A stretch of 64,000 nt of DNA from Podospora comata (GCA_017354895.1 CP071493.1:434001-498000), one strand, 5' to 3'; counted from the first letter of the stretch, positions 21,226 through 33,091 are shown. Notes: generated by a model not told the origin, from the sequence alone. Translations and numbers: made by a program.

Positions 21226-22077
21226 TTACAGCTTACTTGGCATGCGGGTTGCGCCATCCAACCGGATAACAACTCCATTCAGCATGACGTTCTCGATTGT
21301 TTGCTTCACCAAGGAAGCGAACTCCTCTGGCTGACCCGCCCTCGCCGGGAATTCCATGGCCTTTTGAAGGCCCTCTCTCACCTTGTCCGACATCATGGCC
21401 GTCATGGCCGAGTCGAACATGCTAGGCGCAATGGTCACAACTCTAATGCCAAATCTTGCGAGATCCCGAGCCATGGGCAGAGTCATGGAGGCAACAGCGC
21501 CTTTGCTCGCCGAGTAGGCCACCTGGCCCATCTGTCCCTCAAAGGCGGCGGAGCTGGCCACCATGACAACCACACCCCTTTCCTTGTCCGGGCCATAGGG
21601 CTCAGATTTGGCCAGGAGAGGCAGAAACTGACGAGTAATATCAAGAGTACCCCGGAGGTTAATGTTGAGGACAAAGTCGATGCTATCCAGGGAGACGGGA
21701 TTGAGGCGCTTGTCGAGGATCAGACCTGGGGCGCCGACACCAGCCGCTGGGATGATACCCGCGAGGGGCTTGCCAATTTCATTGATCCATGAGGTCACGG
21801 CGGAGACGGCAGAGGAGACTGAGTCGGTGGAAGAGACATCGCAGGGGAAGAATTTGGCTGATGGGGCGCCGCCGAGGGAGGTTACGGCTTTGGCGCCGGT
21901 TTCTTCGTTGAGATCCAGGATAGCAACGGAGGCGCCGGAGGATATGAGGGTGCGGGCTGTGGCGAGGCCTAGGCCGGAGGCGCTGGGAGAGATGGTCAGT
22001 ATGGTGATAAGAAGCTGAGGTGAAGCCGGGTCAGCTTACCCGCCTGAGATGACAAAACTGCGGCCGTCGATTTTCAT
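21226..22077 (-). CDS. Short-chain dehydrogenase, 3-hydroxyacyl-CoA dehydrogenase type 2-like (HSD17B10 family)
   Basis: Exons 22040-22077 and 21226-21982 encode 264 residues; the join restores the nucleotide-binding SGGASGLG (TGxxxGxG). Residues further on give DV after the second strand, NINLRG, VASSAAFEG, and the catalytic AYSASKG Tyr-Lys pair. The PSMFDSAM and C-terminal LNGVVIRLDG segments match type-2 3-hydroxyacyl-CoA dehydrogenases (HSD17B10), which oxidise short-chain 3-hydroxyacyl-CoAs with NAD in mitochondria or peroxisomes. Human HSD17B10 also takes part in RNase P, but nothing here indicates this. No obvious N-terminal targeting sequence is visible (MKIDGRSFVISG). Substrate assignment is inference. 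Confidence 0.88.
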
Positions 22078-23173
22078 TTTGGATCACTGGAGGAGGATGT
22101 GGATGGGATGGGATGAGAGGTACAAGATGGGGTAGTGGTAGAATGTCAGGTTGAGATGGAAGAGGTCTAAGATTATATGTAAATGGCAAAATACCTGCCG
22201 GGGCGGTCGTGTCCCTGGTGTAAGTGACGACGATGGTCTTGGTGTTGTTAAATAAAGTGGGTCATCCGAGTGCCGAGCTCTGTGGGGGAGGTTGCATTGA
22301 CCGGGAATGCCTCGGTTCCATGTTAAGCAGTCCCCGATAGATGCATGAGCACATGGAGCGGGTCTCGAGCTGTCTGAGCTCAAGCCTCAAAAATTGTGAA
22401 GCATCTGCAGGGTCTCCGCCGCATCATTGGTGTGGCTTTGTCACCGTTACGAAACGTTACGAGCCCAACTGCCACACCAGCCACATTTTCCCCCACACGC
22501 ACATGTCACCCTGCAGCCATCGTCCCTCGTGCTCGCTTTCCCTACCGTCTGGTTCCCCCCTTGTCTGATCTCGTTTCTTTGCTTGCAGATAAGGCCGGCG
22601 TCGTGGAACCGAACCTTTACACCAGCTCTTTCAACAAACTGGCTTTCCTTTTTTGATTGCAGTCTGAATAAAGTTGATCGCATCGCGAAGGAAAAGGAGA
22701 AAACGAAAAGAACGGGAGCCCACTTTTTTCCCATGCAGGTGTTGTACTGTGTACCACACCGCTCCTCTCTTTAATCTTGCTTGTCTTTGGTGTCGCAAAG
22801 TTCAACCTTTTCGATCGACGAAAACGCACAAATTTCCGGTTGGCGCAAACGCAGGTTTCATGTGTGGCTGGTCTTTTTAGTTATTATTTTTGTTATACAG
22901 AAGGATACACGAATTACCAGCTTTTTTGCGCCATAGAGCAACACACAGAGAGCAACAGGTTTCCACACTCGAGTAACAAAGACCACCGAGGGTCGTCAAA
23001 CACTTTGAGCAAGAGAGATCCACGACGCTACGAACGAACGAACCCCGCCCGAGACATTCTTGGAGTTGCGCGCGCATAGCACACACAGACAAACGCTACC
23101 ACTACCCAACACCACACCAAAACCCTTTTCATAAACCATATTTGAGGCGAAACACCCAGATAAAAACGATCGC
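22078..23173. other. Divergent upstream region between SDR and Rab4-like genes
   Basis: About 1.1 kb shared by two genes reading outward. The half near Rab4 is rich in CA and CCA runs (ACACACAGACAAAC, CCACTACCC), as in fungal 5' leaders. No gene is called. Confidence 0.4.
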
Positions 23174-24413
23174 ATGAGCAGCTACGTCGAGCTCTCCGGC
23201 TTCGGCCGGCCCCGCCGGGGATCCTCCGCTGCGAGCGACACGAGCAGCGCCGGCACAGTCACCCGCGGACAGGACAGAGAACAAGAGCTAGGGAGCATGT
23301 ACGACTACTTGGCCAAAATCATACTGCTAGGTCCAAGCGGGACTGGAAAGTCTGTTTCCCCCCATGCCACCAACCCCCAACTTTGAACTCTTGCTGACTT
23401 GCCTGTATGCATTGTAAAGGTCCTGTCTCCTCCATCGTTTCGTCAAGTCCGAGTGGCGCGTGCTATCCTCCCAGACTATCGGCGTCGAGTTTGCCTCCAA
23501 GATCATCAAAGTCGGTACCGGCGCAAGGAGGAAGCGAATCAAACTCCAGCTTTGGGATACCGCGGGCACGGAAAGGTTTAGGTCAGTGTCGAGGTCGTAC
23601 TATCGGGGCGCGGCGGGCGCGATACTGGTGTATGATGTCACCAGCCATGCGAGCTTCAACAGTCTGCAGCCTTTTCTGAACGATGCGAGGGCGCTGGCGA
23701 GTCCGAATTTGAGTCTGTTGTTGGTGGGGAATAAAGTCGACTTGGCGGCTAGCCAGACAGGAGCGTACTCGGATTATGAGGATAATGATGACTGGGGGAG
23801 GGACAATAGGCTAGGAGTAGGGGGTGGGAGGGGTGGGGGGTTGCCGACGCCGAGCAGTATCGCCAGTAGCAGTGTTACTTCTTTTCAGACTACGACGACG
23901 ACGATGACGGATCGGACTGAGCAAGGGGGGAGGGGTCAGCAGACGCCGATGGTGCCGGGTTCGTATTCTAGTATGTCGACTATTCACCCGGGGCTGGGGT
24001 CACAACTGAAGGCGACGATTGCGCCGGATGGGAGGGAGGTCGGCGCGGTTGAGGCGTCGAGGTGGGCGAACACGGTGAACATTCCTGTGACGATGGAGGT
24101 TTCGGCGCTGAGTGGGGAGGGTGTGGATGAGGTCTTTGGGAGGTTGGCGAGGATGATTTTGACCAAGATTGAGTTGGGAGAGATTGATCCTGATGATCCG
24201 ATGAGTGGGATTCAGTATGGTGATGCTGGCGCGCTGTGGAATGCTGGCGCAAGTGATGGCGGAAGCATCAAGAGCACTTTGACGGCTGATGACGTTGGCG
24301 TTGGGGGAAGAAGGAGAAGGGGAAAGCCAAAACGGATGGGACAGGGTGGGCTGAGAGAATGGGAGGAAGTTTTCACGTTGACGGGAAGGAGAAGAAACAG
24401 GGGGTGTTGTTGA
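23174..24413 (+). CDS. Rab GTPase, Rab4/Ypt4-like, with long insertion
   Basis: Exons 23174-23349 and 23420-24413 encode 389 residues, almost twice a normal Rab. The splice at GTCTGT joins GPSGTGK-SCLLHRF, restoring the P-loop (residues 53-60). Switch II WDTAGTERF, SYYRGA, NKVDL and the guanine-recognition VSAL are all present, and the protein ends RGCC, a prenylation signal. A 40-residue Gly/Ser-rich N-terminal extension and a low-complexity insertion of about 100 residues between NKVDL and the SAK-like VSALSGEG account for the extra length. The RSVSRSYYRGA context fits the Rab4/Rab14/Rab2 group, which acts in endosomal recycling. Exact subfamily needs a tree. Confidence 0.85.
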
Positions 24414-25624
24414 TGATGGGAGTCGAAAGACGAGGACCTAATGATACCATGCGGCGACTAATACCTGGTAATGGACTGACGATGTGTATGGACTTTTTAT
24501 GGCATATTTATTCTGCACGACGCTTATCATGTGGCATGGAGTTGGTAGAGGAGCGGGCGGGTCTGTCTCTCTAGACACTCTTTGTTTTTCTTTTTTTTTC
24601 TTTTTTTTTTTGTTTTTTGGTACTGCATAGCCTACATGAGTTATTTCTTCTATATTTTTTGATCTTCGTCTGTTTTGATGCAACGGCGGGATGATATCAG
24701 GATCTGGCACCTGAGCATAGTTCGGCGGGTGCCTTGGGGGTTATCATGCTGTTGCCGATGCATGTGATATAGATGGCAGAAACGAAGGGTCCGATATGCA
24801 CAAGGCTGGACCAACGCAGTCCGTCGCTGCAGATTGTCACGGCGAAACAAAAACTTCCATATGCGCTCCTATCTGGTGAGCTGACTGGCTATACTTCGGC
24901 CATCATGAGCTGCTAGCTGGTGAGGTGAGGTTGGAGTTTAGCCTAAAACGGACGCGGACAGCGTCCTTCCGGGCGCCCAAGGAACTTCCGCACTATCATC
25001 AGCAGGAGCTTTGATCCTCTGACTCGGCAATGTTTTCTGACACAAAGAGAGCAGAAGTGGACAAAATTCGTTTCTGAAGCATTCAAGAGAGAGCTCATGA
25101 CCTCGTTATAGTTACAGGCTCATGACTGGCATCAATCATGATGGGCTAGTGCCACAAGCAACCACCAAGCAAATGCCCCAATTTTGCACTTAGATACTCC
25201 AACAACAGCATCACAATTGGAGAAAGCAAGCTCCATCTGCAGACCCCAACACGGGATGGACGGCCAGGATGGATGACCTGCAGCCCCTGGGCGTGTGGGG
25301 TGAGGCCTGGGGAGCTCCTCCTTCATTCGCAACTCCATTTGTTCCCTCGGGGTGCCTTCCCCCGCGGTCTTCAACACGGTGAGCGGCAGCTCGAATTCCA
25401 GGCCATGAGAGGAAACATTGAAGAGCTATAAGACGGCTCTTGCTCTGGACATGTTCAAGAAATACACAACTCTCTTGTCGGCAGCAGCAGCAGCAACCAC
25501 AGTTTGTGCCTCTCTGTGAGAGTCATCACCAGGCTGTTCCCTTCCACCACCTGTACCCCACTGTCGTTCCCCTCACTGCCCCTCACCACCAACAACCCCA
25601 CCATACGATAGGAGTTTATGTACC
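24414..25624. other. Intergenic region between Rab4-like and beta-mannosidase genes
   Basis: A T-rich tract at 24586-24620 (several runs of 7-11 T) follows the Rab gene and may lie in its 3' UTR. The 200 bp before 25625 are CA/CCA-rich (CAGCAGCAGCAGCAACC near 25482), as in promoters of this genome. No gene is seen. Confidence 0.45.
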
Positions 25625-28245
25625 ATGGCTCCCGCCGCCGTTATCGTGGTCCCCGTCGACAAGAACTGGGAGTTCAAGCAGCTCGACAAGGAAAACGCCG
25701 AGTTCCTCCCCGTTTCCCAGTTCCCGACCAACGTCCACCTCGACCTCATTCACCACAAGATCATCCCCGACCCCTTCATTGGCAAGAACGAGCTCGATGT
25801 GCAGTGGGTGGGCGAGGCGCAATGGGTCTACAAGACTACGTTCAAGGGACAGCCCGTCCCAGAGGGGGCCAAGGCTGTGTTGGCCTTTGACGGGTTGGAC
25901 ACCTTTGCGACTGTAAAGGTGAACGGGACCACGATCTTGGAGACAGATAATATGTTCACCCCTGAGAGGGTGGAGGTGACAGGGCTGTTGAAGGAGGAGA
26001 ACGAGCTTGTTATCAGCTTTGACAGTGCCTATCTCAGGGGCTGGAAGCTGGTTGAGAAGTATCCTGAGCACAAGTGGGGTGTGTGGAATGGTGATAATTC
26101 GAGATTGGCTGTGAGGAAGGCGCAGTATCACTGGGTATGATCTCTCTTGTGCAGGTTGTCAAGGAGTATCTTGCTAACAATGAGAAATAGGGATGGGACT
26201 GGGGCCCGGCGCTCCTGACTTGCGGACCATGGCGGCCAATCAACCTCGAAATCTACGAAACGAGACTTGCAGACCTCAGCTTTGACAGCACCATCTCCGA
26301 GAATCTTAAGTCAGCCGGCATCAAGGCCACAGCTGAAGTTGAGGGGCCAGGTGGAAAGGTCAAATTTGAGCTCTCGCTCGATGGTGAACAAGTGGCATCC
26401 CAAACCGCAGACGCCAATGGCTCCGGCAGCGTCACAGTTTCCTTCCATCTCGACAATCCTTCGCTTTGGTATCCCTTCCGCTATGGAGAACAGCCCCTTT
26501 ACACACTCACGGCCACTATCCTGAGTGGCGATGATGAAATTTCCAGCATCAGCAAACGGATCGGTCTTCGCCGGGCCGAGCTCGTTCAGCAACCACTCCT
26601 TGACCAGCCCGGAACCTCCTTCTTCTTCCGCGTCAACAACATTCCCATCTACTGCGGTGGCTCGGACTGGATCCCCGCCGACAACTTTATCCCCCGTATC
26701 ACAGCCCAAAAATACTACGAATGGATTTCTCTTATCCGTGATGGCAACCAGTTCATGGTCCGTGTTTGGGGCGGCGGCATCTACGAGGAACAGGCCTTCT
26801 ATGATGCATGCGACGAGCTCGGCGTTCTCGTGTGGCAAGACTTCATGTTCGGCTGTGGCAACTACCCTGCCTGGCCTGAGCTGAGGAAGTCTATTGACCG
26901 GGAGGCCCGTGAGAACGTCAAGCTCCTCAGACACCACCCTTCTATCGTCATCTGGGCTGGCAACAATGAGGACTACCAGTACCAGGAGTCTGCTGGGTTG
27001 ACCTACGATTTTGAGAACAAGGACGCCGAATCTTGGCTTCAGACCGACTTCCCAGCGAGATACATCTATGAGAAGATTCTCAGTGATGCCTGCGCGGAAC
27101 TCATTCCAAGCACTTTCTACCATCCTGGCAGTCCGTGGGGTGCGGGAAGGGATACACACGATGCCACGGTGGGCGATATCCACCAGTGGAACGTCTGGCA
27201 TGGTACCCAGGAGAAGTGGCAGGATTTTGACAAGCTCTCTGGAAGATTCGTCAGCGAGTTTGGCATGCAGGCTTTCCCCGACGTCAAGACCATCGACGCG
27301 TATCTGCCTCTCGGCAAAGACGACCCGGACCGATACCCCCAGTCTTCCACTGTCGACTTCCACAACAAGGCCGACGGTCACGAGAGGAGAATCGCTCTGT
27401 ATCTGGTGGAGAACATGAGATATGCCCCTGACCCCTTGGAACAGTTTGTCTACTCTACCCAGTTGATGCAGGCAGAGTGTCTTGCCAGCGCGTACAGACT
27501 CTGGAAGAGGCAGTGGAAGGGTCCAGGGAGGGAGTACAACGCGGGTGCTTTGGTGTGGCAGATCAATGACTGCTGGCCGGTGACGAGTTGGTCGATTGTG
27601 GACTTTTATCTCCGGCCAAAACACGCTTTTTACACGGTCAAGCGCGAGATGGCTCCCGTTTCGGCGGGGATCACGCGCAAGATTCACAAGCACCCCAGGG
27701 ATAAGTACACGCGGGTGTATATCGACACTGAGACGAAGATTGAAGTCTGGGGGAGCAATCTTACCCTTGAGGATTTGACTGTTGATGTGGTGCTCAAGGC
27801 TTGGGATGTTACTACTGGGGAGTTGACGCTTGAAAAGAAGATTGCCGAGGGGTTGGTCCTGCCAGAGAATAGATCGACGGAAGTGGGCGCGTTGGATGTT
27901 CCTGTGCGGGACAAGGGCAAGGGAGAGGAGAACAAGATTGTCGTGACGGCATATATTGTTCAGAATGGCAAGCAAATCGCGCGGTATGTCAACTGGCCGG
28001 AGCCGCTCAAGTATGTGCACCTCCAGAAGCCGAAGGAGCTCAAGGTGGTGCTCAATGATGATGCCACGGCTGTGGATATCAGCGCTGAGGTCCCCGTCAA
28101 GGGTGTCGCGCTGGAGTGCGAGGATGATGCGGTCAAGTTTGATGATAATTTGGTGGATATTGTTCCTGGGGAGGTGGTTTCTATTGCTGTCAAGGGGGCG
28201 ACGAAGGAGACCAAGATTTCGACGAGGTATTTGGGCATGATCTAG
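25625..28245 (+). CDS. mndB: Beta-mannosidase B, glycoside hydrolase family 2
   Basis: Exons 25625-26134 and 26191-28245 encode 854 residues, the normal size for fungal MndB. The splice joins YHW-GWDWGPALLTCGPW, a hallmark of GH2 mannosidases. The protein starts MAPAAVIVV with no signal peptide, as in intracellular MndB. The TIM-barrel carries the acid/base Glu in WAGNNEDYQ (about residue 430) and the nucleophile Glu in SEFGMQAFP (about 525). It releases mannose from the non-reducing end of manno-oligosaccharides taken up by the cell. The convergent xylitol dehydrogenase gene 0.9 kb away is also linked to plant-polysaccharide use. A long antisense frame (26311-28020) is a codon-bias shadow. 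Confidence 0.95.
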
Positions 28246-28769
28246 ACTTTTTTACTTTTCGTTTGCTGGGATTTTTACAGGGCAAAGGGACAAAACGGAC
28301 GATGTTATATTCTCAGACAAACCTTAGATGATATGCAGTTGGTAGGCCTTGGAAGAAAGACAATAGGCCGGTTTAACATCCCCAAAAAGAACTTTCATGC
28401 AATAAATTGGCTCAAGTATTGAGATCATCCAGGCAGGCCAAGACATCATCAAGCCATTAAAATATAGTCATACGGCCTCATATTATCACTGAAACCCTTT
28501 TTCGACTACATCTCACCACCCATTGACTACCTGTTTAGCCATACAGAATTTATTTTGGGGCCTCTTAACCATCTTCAAAGGACTAGTGGCTTTCTTTCAC
28601 TGTCTTATTTCAAGCAGCAATCTCGACTTTTCTCACATACTCGGTGTATTCACCATTCACCACTTCATGCTTCAGTTGTTCATCACATTCAACTCAACAG
28701 CGCGGACCTCGCGGGCTTTCCTTGGGAGCTCTGAGAAAGGCACTCAGAGACCGCTGCCAATATACAGTT
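28246..28769. other. Intergenic region, 3' flank of beta-mannosidase
   Basis: No gene seen. A+T-rich sequence leads into the J-domain relic at about 28770. Confidence 0.35.
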
Positions 28770-28945
28770 GAGTTCACTCAGGATATATAACACGTTGACA
28801 GGGGAAAACCGTGCCGCAAGTATAGGAGACACTACGTGGCTGACATGGGAAGAGGAGGCATAGAAAGTGTAGAAGGGGAAGAAGTTGATAGCCGTATGAC
28901 GTAGGTACGCAGGAATAAGACGTTGCATTCTCAAATACATTAGTG
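28770..28945 (+). pseudogene. Fragment of a J-domain coiled-coil gene (3' end only)
   Basis: The stretch aligns with the reverse complement of 50420-50595, the 3' end of the J-domain gene at 50469-51638, and runs past its stop codon. Shared blocks include GTGCCGCAAGT, CTACGTGG and, in the 3' flank, ATTCTCAAATA/ATTTTCAAATA beside AAGACGTTGCAT. The plus strand reads PCRKYRRHYVADM against ACRKCKKRYVESV in the intact gene. No J domain or coiled coil is recognisable upstream, so only the last part was kept. It is a duplicate relic, 21 kb from the intact gene and in opposite orientation. Confidence 0.7.
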
Positions 28946-29150
28946 ACCTGCCAAGAGTCGTTTGGACAAGCCAAGGTCCCTACAACTCTGCTGCTAAAGA
29001 CGTCAAAATAAAAGAAAATTTATGATATGTATGCTAAAAGACCAAGGTCCCATGTCCCAATGCCGTCCAGTACGCCATAACACCCACCATGCAAGTTCTT
29101 TTTCCCTTCTCTCCGGTTGTTTTTAGTTTAACTTTGTTGATATTGCTTGC

Positions 29151-30357
29151 TTAGCAGCAGCCAGTGTTGCCCTTGGCCGCCTCAAGCTTGGCAGGGTCAA
29201 CAGAGGTGTCAAGCTCAGTCTCCACCTTCTCATTGGGGCCGGCAATGAGAATCTTGATGACCTCACCCTCCTTGACCTTCTTGAACGCCGACTCGGCATC
29301 CTTGAACGCAACGACGCCATTGACGAGCTTCTTGACGTCAACCTTGCCAGCAGCCACGAGCTCAATAGCAAGCTTGTAATCACCGCTGCCGTAGCGGAAC
29401 GAGCCACGGGCCGTCACCTCCTTCAGGCAGAGAGCCATGATAGGGAAGTTGATGTCCGACTTGCCCATGCCGCCCTGGACGTAGGTGCCACCCATGCGGA
29501 CAACGTGGAGGGAGGTCTGGATGCTAGGCTCGGCACCGGAGGCGTCAATGACAACGTCGGCGCCCTTGCCGAGGTTGGCAGAGGCGATGAGGTTCTTGGC
29601 ATTCTCCTCAGCGGAGACACGCTGGGAAAGGTAGGTGTGGGTGGCGGCGAAGGACTTGGCAAAGTCCAGTTTCGACTGGACAATGTCGACCTGGACGATC
29701 TTGGTGGCGCCGAAGGAGGCAGCGACGGCGGCACAGAGGAGGCCGACGGGGCCGGCGCCCATGACGACAACGCTGTTGCCAGGCTGGACGCGGGCCTGCT
29801 TGACGATGTGAACAGCCACGGCGAGAGGCTCGATGAGGGCGCCCTCTTGGAGAGACACGTTGTCGGGCAGCTTATAGCAGAAGTCGTGGGGAGCGGACCA
29901 GAAGCCTGTTAGCGTGCCGTCGTAGGGGGGAGTGGCGGCGAAGACCATCTCGTGGCAGAGGTTGTAGCTGCCGCCAAGGCAGTCGGGGCAGCGGCGGCAG
30001 GGGTAGCCGGGCTCGAGGGCAACACGGTCGCCCTTCTTGAGGTCTGTAACTCCGGAGCCGACCTCAACGACGGTACCGGCGGACTCGTGGCCGAGGACCA
30101 TGGGGTCCTTCACGACGAAGTGGCCAATGGCGCCGTGGACCCAGTAGTGGACATCAGAGCCGCAGATGCCGGTGTAGTTGATGGCGACGAGAACATCGTG
30201 GGGGGATTTGAGCTTGGGGATTGGGCGCTCCTCGAAGGAGACGTCATTGGGCTTGTTGAGGACGAAAGAAAGGTTCTGTTTGGCATCGGTTAGCTTGCGC
30301 GATAGGGGGGTAGTTGTTGAAGCTCTTGAAAGCTATGACGGAACTTACGGAAGACAT
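29151..30357 (-). CDS. Xylitol dehydrogenase / D-xylulose reductase (zinc MDR family)
   Basis: Exon 1 is only nine bases (30349-30357, MSS); intron 30276-30348; exon 2 29151-30275; 377 residues in total. Catalytic zinc ligands are Cys41 (GICGSD) and His66-Glu67 (GHES). Structural zinc cysteines are 96, 99, 102 and 110 ([17 protein letters not shown]). The cofactor site is [10 protein letters not shown], with VDIVQSKL following. The HYWVHGAIG and [13 protein letters not shown] segments fit xylitol dehydrogenases better than L-arabinitol dehydrogenases. It oxidises xylitol to D-xylulose with NAD+ in pentose catabolism. An extra C-terminal stretch of about 15 residues ends GNTGCC, which is odd for this enzyme. 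Expression would be expected to depend on xylose, but no convincing XlnR site was found close by. Confidence 0.92.
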
Positions 30358-31591
30358 TGTGACTATAGGAGGGCTGCGCAAGAACTGTACAAGAAAGAAT
30401 AAGAGAGATTCAATGAGCTATCAGCGCTTGCTTGCGGAGCGGAACTGATAGGGGATTGTCAAGAAAAAGGATGGACAAGAGAGAGAGAGAAGGAAGACAC
30501 CAGGGCCTACGAATATATACGAAAGCCAAGTCGAGCCACCCCGACTCAGGAGCTAATGTTCATTCTCCCAGCAAGAAGAGTAAACCCGCTTCTCGGAGAT
30601 ATCCCAGATGGCCAGAACCTACCAGGAGGACCGCAACGATGGATGAACTGGATGGGGGGGGGGCGAGTGCGGGGAGCTTCTCCTCCAAAGTGCCCCTCCA
30701 TGCGCGTGTACCTGACCGGTGACTACCAGTGTGACAATCTCGGTGGCCTGGAAGGTTGGGCTCGATACCATGCTGTAGAGAAAACCCCCCACTGCAGGGC
30801 GGGCATTACGCCATGGATTCCATGGCTTTACACGGCGCCCATCTTGGTCTCTTTTCCTGGTGTTGCAGGTGAAGGATCGAGCTCTGGGAGAGCTTGAGGC
30901 ACAGGACCCCACCCCACGAAATGCTCGACATTTATCCAGACATTTTACCCGCTCCAATCAAAATCGAAGCGCATTTCCGGTGGTATCCGCTCCTGCGAGG
31001 GGGATATCATCTTTTTGACTCCTTCTGGTGCCTGATGCAGCGCTGTCAAACTTGGACACCTGGACCAGGTGTCAGCTGAGAGTCAGAGACTTCTCAGGAT
31101 AAAAACAAAAAAAGGAGAATGGTTAATGTCGGCTGAAGTTGTTTTTTTGGATTGCCGCAGGGTTGGACTCGGGCGCCCGAGCGACTGGGTGGACTGGGAT
31201 GAGAAAGCACCATGAGGGCATTGTGGGCTGATTGAGTTCTTCAGAGCCTGGTTCGTGGGAGGGCAGAGGATTTGATATGCCGCTGCAACGGAACCTCAAA
31301 TGCAAGTGCGGCTCGAGGGTGGTGTGCGGTCGCTTGCGCGTGATCGAGATGCATTCGCTACTGCACCAATGCCTTTGACATATCTATTATACCGCTGAGC
31401 GCGGCAGTTGGAGCTGCGATCTCGGAATGATATCAGTTTTACGATATGTAACCTATCCAAGGGGGATCACCAAGGGTAAAACAGCCCAAAGATGCAATCA
31501 TCATTTTTGTACCAGTTGGCATTAGGTCAGTGGAAGATATACAGTCCAAAAAGAAAAACCACAGCTATTATTTAGCCGATAAGTAAAAGAA
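30358..31591. other. Xylitol dehydrogenase upstream region
   Basis: No gene is supported in 1.2 kb. Features include a G10 run at 30654-30663 and several CCCCAC/GTGGGG-like hexamers of the CreA type, which are too frequent by chance to be called sites. Confidence 0.35.
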
Positions 31592-31703
31592 TGATGAGAG
31601 TGGGATTCGAACCCACGCCCCTTTCGAGACCAGGAAATACTTTATAGTATGGTAATTCAGGTGGACCTGAACCTGGCGCCTTAGACCGCTCGGCCATCTC
31701 ACC
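31592..31703 (-). tRNA. tRNA-Leu(CAG) with a 30-nt intron
   Basis: On the minus strand the acceptor GGTGAGA pairs with TCTCATC (one G-U pair). The anticodon stem is CCAGG/CCTGG with anticodon CAG at 31669-31667. An intron of 30 nt (31636-31665) follows base 37. The long variable arm, A box TGGCCGAGCGG and B box GGTTCGAATC are canonical. It reads CUG leucine codons. The mature body is nearly identical to the tRNA-Leu(AAG) at 60698-60809. Confidence 0.95.
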
Positions 31704-31954
31704 GTGTTGTCATGTAAACTAGTCGCAAATCTCATCCTAAGTTTGTACAAGACACTCGGCATCTGAATGCAACTTGAAAAGGGGCCCCCTTTTCCCTGTA
31801 TCTCGGCGCAACCCAGACTCCCAATCCTTAAAACCACGACACTCAAACATCTTCACGCTAATTCTCAGAAGCCAACTAATCCGAACGTTGAGTAAGTGAA
31901 TATGTGGCTCTTTTCATGGCACCAACTACGACTCTATGACTATCAATACGCAGC

Positions 31955-33091
31955 TTAACCGTGGTAGCCCGATCCCATCCAGGGTGGCAACGCCAACGTG
32001 CATCCTCCGTCCTCATTAACTTTCATTTCTGAGTCTTTCTCTTTCACAATATCCCTAGAATCAAATCCGTGAATTCTCATCATACCTCGCAAAGATAAAT
32101 CCGGCAGTTTGCCGATGGCACCCTCGTTTGAGGAACCGTAATTCCTATCCGGGCCGCATTGTGACTGCCACGACTGTATTGAGATCAGCCAGGCTCGCAT
32201 CACAGACCAGAACACGGCGCCAAATCGGGCGGTTTGGCAGCAAAGCAAAGACTTCCGCCTGTATTGTTGTGTTTTGCGCTTCGCTCTTATTTTTCGGCCA
32301 TCGTGCCACCATCTTTCCCAGATCTGCCTCTTCAACAAACTTCTGGTCGTTGCTAAAGAGGTAAACAGCGACAAGCCATTTACCCGTCAAATAATTCTTT
32401 GAAGGGTCCTGCTGCGAGTACACCATTTGTCTGCCCCAGGTTCGGTAAGATCTGCAGCAACAACCATAGGCTTTTCCTTCACACGGGCATCCAGCTTTGT
32501 AGCGGTGCAAAGGAGAGGTGATTTTGGCCGAGGGTGGCGCGACTGGATAGTTTCGCCAATTGACCAGTGATTCCAAGTCTGGGTTCTTTCCCACAGATGA
32601 CGGCGGCTCCACCAAAGATATCATACGATGATTTCCCATGGCGCATCGCTTGGCTCATACCCAGGTGTTGTTTGGGATGAATGGATCAAGTAGCAAAAGT
32701 TTCGGACCGGAGGTATGTTTGATTCCCGCGTGGCAGTGAAGTAGTCTCCTTGATTGCGGTAACGGCCGTAGATCGCCCACTCGATCATATCCCAGATTTT
32801 GCAAGATAGAGAGCTGAGCCGCAGCCATCGGCGCAGCGTGTTATTCTCGGCGTCTTCCTCAAGTGGCTCGCGGATGAGCATGTTCTCGGGACGAACATGA
32901 TGATTTCTCAACGAGTGTAATTCCATGTTAGCCGTTGGCGTCTCATAATTTGTCATCTTTGCCATTGTGGGCGTCTGCTCAAGTGGCACTGTCGTTGTTG
33001 GTGAGAGAACGTGACTGCCTTGAATCTCGAGGTCGGATGTGTTGATTGTAAGAGAGATGCGAGAAGAAGAGAAAAGAAATGTGGGATCCAA
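31955..33091 (-). CDS. Hypothetical protein, splicing unresolved
   Basis: Three overlapping minus-strand frames (32621-33091, 32145-32639, 31955-32300) suggest one spliced gene. The first gives about 156 residues (MDPTFLFSSSRISLTINTSD...) with LRRWLRLSSLSCKIWDMIEW. The second contains KNYLTGKWLVAVYLFSNDQ and WPKNKSEAQNTTIQAEVF. The third ends TLALPPWMGSGYHG. A GTATGA donor near 32620 and TCTAG acceptor near 32051 exist, but I could not find a set of introns that joins all three cleanly. No known domain is recognised. It could also be a decaying gene. The downstream tRNA-Leu is 250 bp away. Confidence 0.35.

Noticed and set aside
26311-28020. 569-codon open frame on the minus strand inside the beta-mannosidase gene
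   Set aside because: It lies antisense to a well-supported GH2 gene. High GC at third positions removes stops on the other strand. It has no family resemblance.
30640-30670. Poly-G run and CreA-like GTGGGG hexamers upstream of xylitol dehydrogenase
   Set aside because: Such hexamers occur often by chance, and the spacing shows no paired sites.
31571-31577. GGCTAAA (minus strand), XlnR-like site upstream of xylitol dehydrogenase
   Set aside because: A single heptamer 1.2 kb from the start and 15 bp from a tRNA is likely chance.
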